Position numbers and translations under genes: made by a program
Source: UBA7434 sp042090785
GTDB taxonomy: Bacteria > Pseudomonadota > Gammaproteobacteria > Pseudomonadales > UBA7434
Reading direction: 5' to 3'
DNA length: 64,000 nucleotides
Assembly (NCBI GenBank): GCA_042090785.1
Contig: JBELIP010000008.1
Coordinates: forward strand, 1-64,000
Part shown: one piece after another, positions 8,413 to 16,954 of the stretch
How the letters are laid out: each line of letters begins with the position of its first letter
Position numbering within the stretch: the first letter of the stretch is position 1
Notes under the pieces: generated by a model
Database searches by the model: none
Told to the model about the DNA's origin: nothing
The model's input: the letters and a program-made list of their open reading frames with translations, nothing else

Positions 8413-9258
8413 ATGTTAAATAAGACTCGTTTAAATACCGATATCACCCGCGCCGTTCGTGATGCGCTTAGCGAAGATATTGGCAGCGGTGATATTACTG
8501 CTCAGCTAGTCGCTGCCGACACTCAGTACCTAGCCAAGGTTATCACCCGCGAGCCCGCCATTATTTGCGGTGTAGATTGGGTTAACGAAACCTTTGCACA
8601 ATTAGATAATTCAGTCACCATTAATTGGTTGGTTAAAGATGGTGATCGTGTAGCGGCCGAGCAAACCTTATTCACATTAAGTGGTTCAGCACGCAGTATT
8701 TTAACCGGCGAACGCACCGCGCTAAATTTTTTACAGCTGCTGTCTGGTACTGCCACATTATGTGATCGTTATGCTCAACTCACCGCACATACAGCCGTAA
8801 AATTATTAGATACCCGAAAAACCATCCCCGGTTTACGCACCGCGCAAAAATACGCAGTGAGTTGTGGAGGCTGTTTTAATCATCGTGTAGGTTTATATGA
8901 TGCTTATCTAATAAAAGAAAACCATATTGCCGCTTGTGGTTCGATAAACGCTGCCATTACCACTGCTAAAGAAAATCACCCAGATAAACCGGTTGAAGTA
9001 GAAGTCGAAAATTTAAATGAATTAGAACAGGCTTTAGCGGCACAAGCCGATATAGTGATGTTAGATAATTTTTCAATTAAAGATTTAGAGCAAGCGGTAG
9101 CGATAACTCAAGGACGCGCTAAGTTAGAAGCGTCAGGGAATGTGAGTGAAACAAGCTTAGCGAGTTTAGCGGCTACAGGTGTGGATTATATTTCAATTGG
9201 TGCGCTGACTAAGCATGTAACTGCGATTGATTTATCGATGCGGTTTTTGACTGAGTAG
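8413..9258 (+). CDS. nadC: Nicotinate-nucleotide pyrophosphorylase, carboxylating
   Basis: Quinolinate phosphoribosyltransferase, which makes nicotinate mononucleotide from quinolinate and PRPP in de novo NAD synthesis. Its 281 residues match the usual length. Visible family motifs are ALSEDIGSGDITAQL at the N-terminus, GERTALNFLQLLSGTAT, the substrate-binding LLDTRKTIPGLRTAQKYAV, GGCFNHRVGLYDAYLIKENH, VEVEVEN, IVMLDNF and the C-terminal ASGNVS plus GVDYISIGALTKH. Its place next to pilA and pilB matches Pseudomonas. It ends at a bidirectional terminator shared with pilA. Confidence 0.97.
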   Translation: MLNKTRLNTDITRAVRDALSEDIGSGDITAQLVAADTQYLAKVITREPAIICGVDWVNETFAQLDNSVTINWLVKDGDRVAAEQTLFTLSGSARSILTGERTALNFLQLLSGTATLCDRYAQLTAHTAVKLLDTRKTIPGLRTAQKYAVSCGGCFNHRVGLYDAYLIKENHIAACGSINAAITTAKENHPDKPVEVEVENLNELEQALAAQADIVMLDNFSIKDLEQAVAITQGRAKLEASGNVSETSLASLAATGVDYISIGALTKHVTAIDLSMRFLTE

Positions 9259-9276
9259 TATTATATTTTTGCGTAT

Positions 9277-9308
9277 AAAAAAACCGCAGCATTTGCCGCG
9301 GCTTTTTT
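9277..9308. terminator. Bidirectional terminator between nadC and pilA
   Basis: CCGC-A-GC at 9284-9290 pairs with GC-C-GCGG at 9295-9301 with one mismatch and an ATTT loop. Seven A precede the stem and six T follow it shortly after, so it can stop transcripts from both converging genes. Confidence 0.85.
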
Positions 9309-9329
9309 ATTACGTGATCACTATAAAAA

Positions 9330-9755
9330 TCAACACAAGACAGGCGTGCCTGTAGCACAAGTTCCCGTGCCAGTACCCCACGTTACTCTTCCATTTGTAA
9401 AAGTAGGCACCATAATATAAGTTTGGCCAGTCAAACCATTGCCGGTGATCGCTGTTGCCGTAATTGTTCCATTTGTTGTGGTAATTCCGTTTACGTTTCC
9501 AGCCGTACCCACAGCAGCTATATTCCAACCGGGACCATTCTGCCCATCTGTACAACCAGTTACTGTATTCAAGTCTTGCGCACAAATTTCAACTGCAGTT
9601 TTTAGACCCGATGTCGCAATTACTACTTCAGAAAATTTAGCGCGCATTGTATAGTTTTGATAAGCAGGCAATGCCACCGCCGCTAAAATACCAATAATCG
9701 CTACAACGATCATTAATTCAATCAAAGTAAAACCTTTTTGCATTTGTTTTTTCAT
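9330..9755 (-). CDS. pilA: Type IV major pilin PilA
   Basis: The structural subunit of type IV pili. The 141-residue prepilin has an eight-residue leader ending in Gly (MKKQMQKG), cut by PilD before Phe. The mature start is FTLIELMIVVAIIGILAAVA with the essential Glu5 and a long hydrophobic helix that packs in the pilus core. The globular domain has four cysteines (58, 68, 133, 141). C133 and C141 near the end fit the C-terminal disulfide loop of type IVa pilins. The region around residues 80-110 is rich in Thr, Gly and Asn, typical of the variable surface. A GGAGAG site lies 8 bases before the ATG. It diverges from pilB. Confidence 0.96.
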   Translation of the reverse strand: MKKQMQKGFTLIELMIVVAIIGILAAVALPAYQNYTMRAKFSEVVIATSGLKTAVEICAQDLNTVTGCTDGQNGPGWNIAAVGTAGNVNGITTTNGTITATAITGNGLTGQTYIMVPTFTNGRVTWGTGTGTCATGTPVLC

Positions 9756-10321
9756 AATAAAACTCTCCGTTAAATAAAAACCGTTTTAGCGAAACCAAAA
9801 GATATTCGACAGTTGAACAATAGCTATAAATACTTAGCCATGCTTATTTATTTGTTTAATTTGTGTACTGGCATCACAATTGAATTGCGAACCAAGACCA
9901 TTTCAGTAGGATAGCCGCGCTTTATTAGCCTTTGGCTAGCTTTCCTATTCTTTTTTTCACCTTGCTCTTTGCCGTTTCCGCGCAGTTTCCGTCTAGCTAT
10001 TTCCAGTTTACGCCTAGCTATTTGCAGTTTATGACCCAGCCATAGCTAAACGGTTCAGCGCTTTTAACGAAAAAACCATTAAAAAATATAAACTAAACAC
10101 TGTGACCGAGTTCTTAGAATGTTAAATAAGGTATCAATTGCAGGGCATTTGCCGTGGTTTATTTTTTACATTGCTATACTTTTTGCTACACAGACTAAAG
10201 CAGATAAACCCACTAACCCCGAACTAGCCATGTAATTAGCTTTATAAAAAGCACACTAAAAAAGATTAAAGGTTGATTTCTCAGACAACCAACCGATAAC
10301 TAAAAAGGCCAAAGTTATTTC
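9756..10321. promoter_or_regulatory. Divergent control region between pilA and pilB
   Basis: These 566 bp have no credible gene. They must hold the promoters of pilA (leftward) and pilBCD (rightward). pilA is often driven by RpoN, so I checked both strands for GG-N10-GC. The nearest match, TGGTCTTGGTTCGCA reading leftward near 9886-9900, has one base too few. No clear RpoN promoter is claimed. A tandem repeat lies at 9983-10024. Confidence 0.4.
9983..10024. repeat. 21-bp tandem repeat in the pilA-pilB control region
   Basis: CAGTTTCCGTCTAGCTATTTC at 9983-10003 is followed by CAGTTTACGCCTAGCTATTTG at 10004-10024 and a third partial CAGTTTA. Three differences separate the units. With a 21-bp period, two turns of the helix, the copies would face the same side of the DNA, as tandem protein sites often do. 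It may equally be a neutral duplication. Confidence 0.75.
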
Positions 10322-12043
10322 ATGAACGCAAGTATTGTTATGCCATTGTCCGGTGTTGCCCGAAGGCTCATTGCGGACCAAATTATTGCTGAGCCGCAAG
10401 CACAAGAGGCCATGCAGCAAGCTTCACAGCAGCATTTATCGCTAGTGACTTACTTAGTGCAAAATAATATTGCCAATGGTAACCAAATAGCCAACGCTAT
10501 TGCCGATGAGTTTGGCTCTCCGTTATTTGATATTAATGCGCTAAGTAAAGAAGCCATTCCCGTTGAATTAGTTGACCCTAAATTAATTCGTCAACACCAT
10601 GCCATTCCACTATTTAAACGGGGCAACCGTTTGTTTATTGGTGTTTCTGACCCCACTAACCTTAAAGCGCAAGATGAAATTAAATTTCATACCGGCTTAA
10701 GTACCGAAACCATTTTGGTTGAAGAAGCCGCTCTGAGCTCAGCCATTGCACGTTATCTCGATGATGAAGAAACCGCCTTCGGTAATAAACTGGCTAACTT
10801 AGATGATGCCGGTTTAGAAGATTTAGACATTGAAGCTGTCGATGAAGACAGCGGCCAACAAGAAGATATCTCCGATGTCGATGACACGCCTATTGTGCGC
10901 TTTGTGAATAAAGTATTAATAGATGCCATTAAAGGCGGCGCTTCCGATATTCACTTTGAACCCTATGAAAAATCGTATCGTGTACGCTTTAGAACCGATG
11001 GCATTTTGCATGAAGTAACAAGGCCGCCCAATAACTTAGCGCCCCGCCTTGCCGCCCGTCTTAAAGTGATGTCACAAATGGATATTTCTGAGCGTCGCTT
11101 ACCGCAAGATGGCCGTATTAAAATGAAGCTATCCAAAACCCGCGCTATCGATTTTAGGGTTAATACACTACCCACGCTTTACGGCGAAAAAATTGTTTTA
11201 CGAGCCCTCGATCCCACAAGTGCACAAATGGGTATTGATGCACTGGGTTACGAAGATGACCAAAAACAACTCTACATTGATGCCATGCACCAACCGCAAG
11301 GCATGATTCTAGTTACCGGCCCTACGGGCAGTGGTAAAACTGTCTCGCTGTATACCGGCTTAAATATTCTTAACACCACCGAACGCAATATTTCTAGCGC
11401 CGAAGACCCTGTTGAGATAAATATGGAAGGCATTAACCAAGTCCATGTATCAAATAAAGTGGGGCTCACCTTTGCCGAAGCGTTGCGCTCTTTTTTACGG
11501 CAAGACCCCGATGTGATTATGGTCGGTGAAATTCGTGATTTAGAAACCGCGGAAATTGCAATTAAAGCTGCTCAAACAGGCCATATGGTTATGTCGACAC
11601 TGCATACCAATAGCGCTGCCGAAACTATAACCCGCTTATTAAATATGGGCATACCTGCTTTTAATGTGGCTACCTCGGTGAGCCTAGTCATTGCTCAGCG
11701 TTTAGCTCGTCGTCTATGTGAACACTGTGCCGAGCCTGCCGACCTACCCACCGACACTTTAATCGCCGAAGGCTTTGACGAAGAAGACCTTGGCAGCGCC
11801 AATATTCGCCGCCCTGTTGGCTGCGATAAGTGTAACGGCGGTTATAAAGGCCGCGTAGGTATTTACGAAGTGGTTCGCATTACGCCACAACTGCAACGCA
11901 TTATTATGGAGGGCGGCAATTCAATGGTGCTTGCCGAAGCCGCAGAACAAGCCGGCTTTAACAATTTACGTAAATCCGGTTTGCGTAAAGCCGCCATAGG
12001 CCAAACCAGCCTAGAAGAAGTTAACCGCGTCACTAAAGACTAA
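10322..12043 (+). CDS. pilB: Type IV pilus extension ATPase PilB
   Basis: A cytoplasmic hexameric ATPase that powers pilin polymerisation. Its 573 residues hold an N-terminal MshEN-type domain (about 1-160, HHAIPLFKRGNRLFIGVSDP), an N2 domain with ASDIHFEPYEK, then the RecA-like core. The core has Walker A GPTGSGKT at about 333-340, an Asp box, Walker B (RQDPDVIMVGEIRD) and the His box (TGHMVMSTLHTN). A tetracysteine zinc knuckle, CEHC at about 466 and CDKC at about 501, marks PilB/GspE extension ATPases and is absent from the retraction ATPase PilT. First gene of pilBCD. Confidence 0.97.
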   Translation: MNASIVMPLSGVARRLIADQIIAEPQAQEAMQQASQQHLSLVTYLVQNNIANGNQIANAIADEFGSPLFDINALSKEAIPVELVDPKLIRQHHAIPLFKRGNRLFIGVSDPTNLKAQDEIKFHTGLSTETILVEEAALSSAIARYLDDEETAFGNKLANLDDAGLEDLDIEAVDEDSGQQEDISDVDDTPIVRFVNKVLIDAIKGGASDIHFEPYEKSYRVRFRTDGILHEVTRPPNNLAPRLAARLKVMSQMDISERRLPQDGRIKMKLSKTRAIDFRVNTLPTLYGEKIVLRALDPTSAQMGIDALGYEDDQKQLYIDAMHQPQGMILVTGPTGSGKTVSLYTGLNILNTTERNISSAEDPVEINMEGINQVHVSNKVGLTFAEALRSFLRQDPDVIMVGEIRDLETAEIAIKAAQTGHMVMSTLHTNSAAETITRLLNMGIPAFNVATSVSLVIAQRLARRLCEHCAEPADLPTDTLIAEGFDEEDLGSANIRRPVGCDKCNGGYKGRVGIYEVVRITPQLQRIIMEGGNSMVLAEAAEQAGFNNLRKSGLRKAAIGQTSLEEVNRVTKD

Positions 12044-12136
12044 TACCGTGAATTAAGTTTAAAGCTTCACGTCATAAACTAACGACATCTATTAAAGTCA
12101 ATAAACTCACTACCCACTAAGCAGCACAGAGAGTAA

Positions 12137-13408
12137 ATGATGGCCACACAAACAGCCCGACTATCGACCAAAGCCGCTAGAAAAGCATCTTCAAAAGCGC
12201 CCACTAAGCTGCATACTTATATTTGGGAAGGCAAAGACCGTGCGGGCAAAGCCGATAAAGGTGAAGTGCAAGTGCCCAGCCAAGCCATGGCTAAAGCACA
12301 ATTGCGTAAGCAAGGTATTACCGTTAAAACGGTTAAGCGCAAACCTAAATCATTATTTAGCCCGCGTAAAAAAGCCATTACTCCTGCGGACATTTCTATA
12401 TTCACTCGCCAACTCGCCACCATGATGAAAGCCGGTGTACCTCTTGTACAAGCGTTTGACATTGTTGCCGAAGGCCTCGACAACCCGACCATGAAAGAGC
12501 TGGTATTTACCATTAAAAACGATGTCGCTTCAGGTTCTGGTTTAGCCAACTCATTAACCAAGCATCCCCGTCACTTTGATGAATTATTTTGCAACCTAGT
12601 GAATTCTGGCGAGCAGTCTGGTGCCTTAGAAACCATGCTCGATCGTGTGGCGACTTACAAAGAAAAAACCGAAGCATTAAAAGCCAAAATTAAAAAAGCC
12701 ATGACCTACCCGATTGCCGTTATTGTGGTATCAATAGTGGTAACAGGTATTTTATTAGTAAAAGTGGTACCGCAATTTGCCTCGACCTTTAGCAGCTTTG
12801 GTGCCGACCTACCCGCGTTCACTTTATTCGTTGTTGGCTTATCGGAATTTGCGCAAGCCAATTGGTATATTGTATTAGGCATAATGATTGCTATTTTTAT
12901 TGGCTTTAAAGAAGCCAAAATGCGCTCTAAAAAGTTTGCCGATAGGCTTGATGGTGTAATGCTAAAAATGCCGATTATCGGCGTCATTATTAACCAAGCG
13001 GTGGTGGCGCGTTTTTCGCGTACACTTTCAACCACTTTTGCTGCAGGTGTGCCGTTAGTCGACTCTTTAGATTCTGTTGCTGGCGCAGCGGGTAATGCCG
13101 TTTATGCCAAAGCCATTAAAAATATTCGCGATGAAGTCACCGCCGGCTTACAACTTAACCAAGCCATTCGTAATACTGGGCGCTTTCCTAGCATGCTCAT
13201 GCAAATGGTCGCCATTGGCGAAGAATCAGGAGCATTAGATGAAATGCTCGACAAAGTGGCCTCACACTATGAAGAAGAGGTCGATAATTCGGTCGATAGC
13301 CTCACCTCGCTGCTCGAACCATTAATTATGTCGGTATTAGGTATATTAATTGGTGGCTTAATGATAGCCATGTACTTACCCATATTTAAACTCGGTGCGG
13401 TTGTTTAA
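12137..13408 (+). CDS. pilC: Type IV pilus inner-membrane platform protein PilC
   Basis: A polytopic inner-membrane protein that couples PilB to pilin assembly. The 423 residues have a basic N-terminal tail (STKAARKASSKAPTKLH) and two tandem GspF domains. The first contains FTRQLATMMKAGVPLVQAFDI and the second FSRTLSTTFAAGVPLVDSLD, the duplicated signature of the family. Membrane helices lie near residues 195-215 (YPIAVIVVSIVVTGILLV), 245-262 and 395-415 (LIMSVLGILIGGLMIAMYLPIF). Two adjacent ATG codons are possible starts; AGAGAG precedes them. Between pilB and pilD, same strand. Confidence 0.96.
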   Translation: MMATQTARLSTKAARKASSKAPTKLHTYIWEGKDRAGKADKGEVQVPSQAMAKAQLRKQGITVKTVKRKPKSLFSPRKKAITPADISIFTRQLATMMKAGVPLVQAFDIVAEGLDNPTMKELVFTIKNDVASGSGLANSLTKHPRHFDELFCNLVNSGEQSGALETMLDRVATYKEKTEALKAKIKKAMTYPIAVIVVSIVVTGILLVKVVPQFASTFSSFGADLPAFTLFVVGLSEFAQANWYIVLGIMIAIFIGFKEAKMRSKKFADRLDGVMLKMPIIGVIINQAVVARFSRTLSTTFAAGVPLVDSLDSVAGAAGNAVYAKAIKNIRDEVTAGLQLNQAIRNTGRFPSMLMQMVAIGEESGALDEMLDKVASHYEEEVDNSVDSLTSLLEPLIMSVLGILIGGLMIAMYLPIFKLGAVV

Positions 13409-13516
13409 CAAGCAAAACCATAAACTACACTTGTATATTCGCAGCTGCCACGGGATACTGCTTTACCTGTACTTTCTGGCGCTCAATACGCCGACCACTC
13501 ACAAAATATAAGACCT

Positions 13517-14425
13517 ATGATTGCCACGCTTAACGCCATTGCAGAAAACCAAAGCCTATTTATTATTAGCTGCTCAATATTGGGCTTAATTGTTGGCAGC
13601 TTTCTTAATGTCGTTATTTATCGGCTGCCGATTATGTTAGAGCGCGAGTGGCAACGTGAAATGACTGCGGCGAATGAAACCACCCAAGCAGACATAAACC
13701 CTGAAAATGTTTCTTCTAACACTTTAGAGCCAGCTTTTAATCTAATTACGCCTAACTCACGCTGCTCTCACTGCCAAGCGCCTATTAAGGCCTGGCACAA
13801 CATTCCCGTAATCAGTTTTTTACTATTGGCTGGTAAGTGCCATAACTGTAAAGCAGCTATTACCTTGCGCTACCCGTTAGTAGAATTAATAACAGGCTTG
13901 CTTAGCGCCGTTGTTGCTTGGCATTTTTATCCAAGCGCTGGCACCGCCCTTACCTGCCTGATGCTGACATGGGCTTTAATTGCCTTAACAGGCATTGATT
14001 ACGACACTTACTTACTACCAGACAATATTACCCTGCCACTGCTTTGGTTGGGATTAATAGTTAATTATTTTGGCTTTATCACCAGCTTAGAAAGCGCTCT
14101 ATGGGGCGCTATTGTGGGTTATTTGTCGCTATGGTCAGTGTTTTGGCTATTTAAATTAATTACTGGCAAAGATGGCATGGGCTATGGCGATTTTAAATTG
14201 CTTGCTGCACTAGGCGCATGGCTAGGCTGGCAAATGTTACCGGTTATTATTATCTTATCTTCGTTGGTTGGCGCCGTTATTGGCATGAGTTTAATTATTT
14301 TTGGAAACCGCGAAAAAACCAAGCCAATTCCCTTTGGTCCCTATCTTGCGATAGCGGGATGGATAGCATTAATTTGGGGCAACCCGTTAAACGCCTTATA
14401 TTTAAATTACGCAGGGCTAGCTTAG
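13517..14425 (+). CDS. pilD: Prepilin peptidase / N-methyltransferase PilD
   Basis: An inner-membrane aspartic protease that cleaves prepilin leaders and methylates the new N-terminus; here its likely substrate is the adjacent PilA. The 302-residue protein has several membrane helices. The cytoplasmic loop carries two CxxC pairs (CSHCQAP and CHNCKA) that bind zinc in bifunctional PilD. The catalytic aspartates are visible in GIDYDTYLLPD and GMGYGDFKLLAALGAW. Pseudomonas clusters continue with coaE here, but this one does not: a convergent TetR gene follows. Confidence 0.96.
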   Translation: MIATLNAIAENQSLFIISCSILGLIVGSFLNVVIYRLPIMLEREWQREMTAANETTQADINPENVSSNTLEPAFNLITPNSRCSHCQAPIKAWHNIPVISFLLLAGKCHNCKAAITLRYPLVELITGLLSAVVAWHFYPSAGTALTCLMLTWALIALTGIDYDTYLLPDNITLPLLWLGLIVNYFGFITSLESALWGAIVGYLSLWSVFWLFKLITGKDGMGYGDFKLLAALGAWLGWQMLPVIIILSSLVGAVIGMSLIIFGNREKTKPIPFGPYLAIAGWIALIWGNPLNALYLNYAGLA

Positions 14426-14467
14426 CCGCTTTAATTTCGTCCTAACGTGAATGCTCATGTTTAAGCG

Positions 14468-15067
14468 CTAATAATCAGGTTTAAGCATAGCCAGCATCAA
14501 CTCTATTTTTTTATCGACTTTAGCATGCCGCTCTGACATAGAAAAACTCAATAAGTTAATACATAAACCACATGCTAAATCGACAATCATGCGGGATAAT
14601 ACGGTACTATCAATATCATCCCTGATTTCACCATTGCGCTGTAATTTTTTAACCAGCTTTTTTGCTGTTTTATAGACAAAAGTAATTTTTTCTTGGCGCG
14701 CCTTAACCAGTTTAGGATGAGTTAAAGAATAGGTTAATAAATTTGCTCTCACTCGCCACTCGGTATTAGAAAAATCATCTAAAGGCAATAACGATTTAAA
14801 TAAAGGAATAAAATCGTCTAAACTTAAAAATTCATCCTCATACATTGTGTCTAAACGCGACAAAAAACGCTCGTCACACCAATTAAGGGCGCCAATAACT
14901 ATTTCATCTTTATTAACAAAATAATGCGTTAGTATGCCCAAAGAGCTATTTGCCCTCTTTGCTATATGACGAGTCGTTACCGCTGACATACCCTCCTTAG
15001 AAATAATTTGGGCGGTCACTTTAACTATATCCCTACGCTTTTTTTCATGATCAACGATTTTTGCCAA
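14468..15067 (-). CDS. TetR/AcrR family transcriptional regulator
   Basis: About 199 residues with an N-terminal TetR DNA-binding domain: helix-turn-helix in GMSAVTTRHIAKRANSSLGILTHYFVNKDEI at about 27-58, closest to the BetI/FadR-like layout. The C-terminal part is helical ligand-binding and dimerisation domain (PLFKSLLPLDD, RVRANLLTYSL). I place the start at TTG 15067 (MAKIVDHEKKRR) because AGAGGA lies 8 bases upstream. A GTG at 15085 is in frame but has no such site. It is convergent with pilD. Neither neighbour suggests a target, so the ligand is unknown. Confidence 0.85.
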   Translation of the reverse strand: MAKIVDHEKKRRDIVKVTAQIISKEGMSAVTTRHIAKRANSSLGILTHYFVNKDEIVIGALNWCDERFLSRLDTMYEDEFLSLDDFIPLFKSLLPLDDFSNTEWRVRANLLTYSLTHPKLVKARQEKITFVYKTAKKLVKKLQRNGEIRDDIDSTVLSRMIVDLACGLCINLLSFSMSERHAKVDKKIELMLAMLKPDY

Positions 15068-15408
15068 AACAAGTATCCTCTTCACTAAGGAAACGTTGAG
15101 CTACTCAATACGAGCCACAGTTCCATTCTTACCTTTCGAAATATTTAAAGTGGCGCGCATGCTATGCCTTTTTATACACAAAGGGAATAGCGAAAAAGCA
15201 GAAAACGAATTATGCCATCTAGATCACTTGTTCTATTTTATTTTTTGCAAAACGCAAAAAAAAAGAGGGAAAAGAAAAGATTAAATTAAACATAAAACCC
15301 TTAAAAAAAAGGGGTTTATGCACTTAATCATTATATTTTTTATTATGCTTTGTTATTGCTTAGTCGTATTAAATATAACAATTGACCAATAAAAACATAG
15401 TTACCAAG
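15067..15408. promoter_or_regulatory. Intergenic region upstream of the TetR gene, with a possible operator
   Basis: TTGAG-CTA-CTCAA, an exact inverted repeat at 15096-15108, lies about 29 bases before the TetR start, where an autoregulatory operator would be expected. Further right are a TTTTTTGC/GCAAAAAA hairpin near 15243-15262 and an AAACCC/GGGTTT hairpin at 15295-15317. The latter may end the leftward djlA transcript. No gene is seen. Confidence 0.35.
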
Positions 15409-16185
15409 CTACTTTCGAGATCTTTCAATAATATCGTAGGCCGCTTGAATTTCTTGTGTTTTTTCTGTCGCCATGGCCAGCATATCTTCTGGCACACCAC
15501 GCGCTATCATTTTATCGGGGTGATGCTGACTCATTAACTTTCTATAAGCACGTTTAACTTCTTTGTCTGTCGCCGTCGATGGCACCCCAATTGCCTTATA
15601 AGCGGTCATTAATTCATCCGCAGAACTACCTCGCTGACTACCGCCTGCAAATGATCGCTGCGCTTTAAGCATTTCGACCATATGCTCAAAGCTGCGCATA
15701 TCAATGTGAATAGCTGTGGCAACACGACGCAATACAGCTTCTTCGCTTGCGTGAAAGTCATCGTCAGCAATAGCTATTTCAACTAAGAACATCAGCAAAT
15801 TGCGTTTAAGATCGGCACGAAAGCGAGCCGCGCTAACAAATTTAGCTAATACCACCTGCATATCGAAATCAGCAGCGGCACCTTGTTGAAAATACTGTAT
15901 GGCCTCGGATCGCTTTTGGCCTTTTACACCTAGCTTTGCCATTAACGCTTCAGCTTGCGATATTTCGTTCTCACTGACATGGCCGTCGGCTTTTGCCATA
16001 TAACCCATTAATGAAAACGTGGTCGCAAAAAAGATATCACTGCTATGTGAATGCAGATCATAGCTATTACGCAAATTACCGTGTAAACCGCTACTGAATA
16101 AGCCCGCGACAAAATAACCCAATATAGCGCCTAAGGCCCCACCTAAAAAATAATACCCCAACACCGCACCAATAATTTTTGCCAC
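15409..16185 (-). CDS. djlA: Co-chaperone DjlA (TerB plus J domain)
   Basis: A membrane-anchored DnaK co-chaperone. The 258 residues start with a glycine-zipper membrane helix (IGAVLGYYFLGGALGAILGYFVAGLF) typical of DjlA. A TerB-like helical domain follows at about 55-170 (GYMAKADGHVSENEI, RRNLLMFLVEIAIADDDF). The C-terminal J domain at about 190-258 has the essential HPD in RKLMSQHHPDKM. Length is close to the E. coli protein (271). It stands alone, divergent from the small TPR-like gene. Confidence 0.95.
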   Translation of the reverse strand: MAKIIGAVLGYYFLGGALGAILGYFVAGLFSSGLHGNLRNSYDLHSHSSDIFFATTFSLMGYMAKADGHVSENEISQAEALMAKLGVKGQKRSEAIQYFQQGAAADFDMQVVLAKFVSAARFRADLKRNLLMFLVEIAIADDDFHASEEAVLRRVATAIHIDMRSFEHMVEMLKAQRSFAGGSQRGSSADELMTAYKAIGVPSTATDKEVKRAYRKLMSQHHPDKMIARGVPEDMLAMATEKTQEIQAAYDIIERSRK

Positions 16186-16525
16186 AACTAAGCTCTCTTA
16201 AAAAAAAGAGTGACTGTATAAAGTTATTCATGACGATGCAATGTTAAAAGTGGGTATCTATATGACTTTAAACAGGTTATGGCTAACAAAATTAATTAGA
16301 TTTATCGGCAATAACCTTTCGCTGGTTAATTTGCACACAAGCTTATTTACCGTAACCCGTTAATTTACAAAAATAAAGCCTAGTTAAAAAACTGAAAATA
16401 CATTGTGTATATTGAGTCATTAACTGAGGTAGCAATTACTCAAACTAAAACAAGACAAAACGGGATAAGACAAGCGAAGATCATTCGCGTATGATACGGT
16501 CATAAAAAGGTAATAGGGAATAATT
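16186..16525. other. Divergent intergenic region, nothing distinct seen
   Basis: AT-rich gap between djlA (leftward) and the small TPR-like gene (rightward). It should contain both promoters. I see no strong hairpin, repeat or recognisable operator. Confidence 0.4.
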
Positions 16526-16954
16526 TTGAATCTAAGAGTCATCTTTAGATCCATTTTTTGTTTATTTGTTTTAGGACTTCACCCCATCAGCGCACTGACA
16601 CAAAGTGATTCAACAATAAAATTTGAACAACTGCTGGTAGCATCTGAATTAGGTAAATGGACACAAGCTATACACTTTGGTAAATCTGCATTACAGGCTT
16701 GCACTGCACAACTGTCTGAAAGCGCCGGTCAATGCATCAACATCATGAGAATTAATACGCTTACCTACCAACAAGCGGGCGAGCTTAGCGAACATGCCGA
16801 AGAAATTGAGCGTGCCTACCGCGTTGCCCTGTCGCAACTAGGTCCCATGCATTATGCCACAATAAAAATTCGCGAAGTATTTTATAAGCTTACGGTTAAT
16901 CAAATGATCATTCGGAGTTTACGTTTACACATAAAACAAAAACTTATTTTTTAA
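16526..16954 (+). CDS. Secreted TPR-like protein, short, probably truncated
   Basis: 142 residues with a signal peptide (IFCLFVLGLHPISALTQ, cut about residue 25). Two helix-turn-helix units follow, with the pattern AELGKW..AIHFGKSALQ and YRVALSQLGPMHYATIKIRE, the latter like the LGPxHpxT motif of kinesin-light-chain type TPRs. The start is TTG at 16526: an in-frame stop lies four codons upstream, AGGGA precedes at fitting distance, and only this start gives the signal peptide. The last 15 residues lose the TPR pattern, and the gene runs 11 bp into the convergent xylanase gene. This suggests its original 3' end was lost. Confidence 0.65.
   Translation: MNLRVIFRSIFCLFVLGLHPISALTQSDSTIKFEQLLVASELGKWTQAIHFGKSALQACTAQLSESAGQCINIMRINTLTYQQAGELSEHAEEIERAYRVALSQLGPMHYATIKIREVFYKLTVNQMIIRSLRLHIKQKLIF

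Noticed and set aside
9756..9960. RpoN promoter for pilA
   Set aside because: The best GG...GC pair has nine bases between, not ten, and the flanking bases match poorly.
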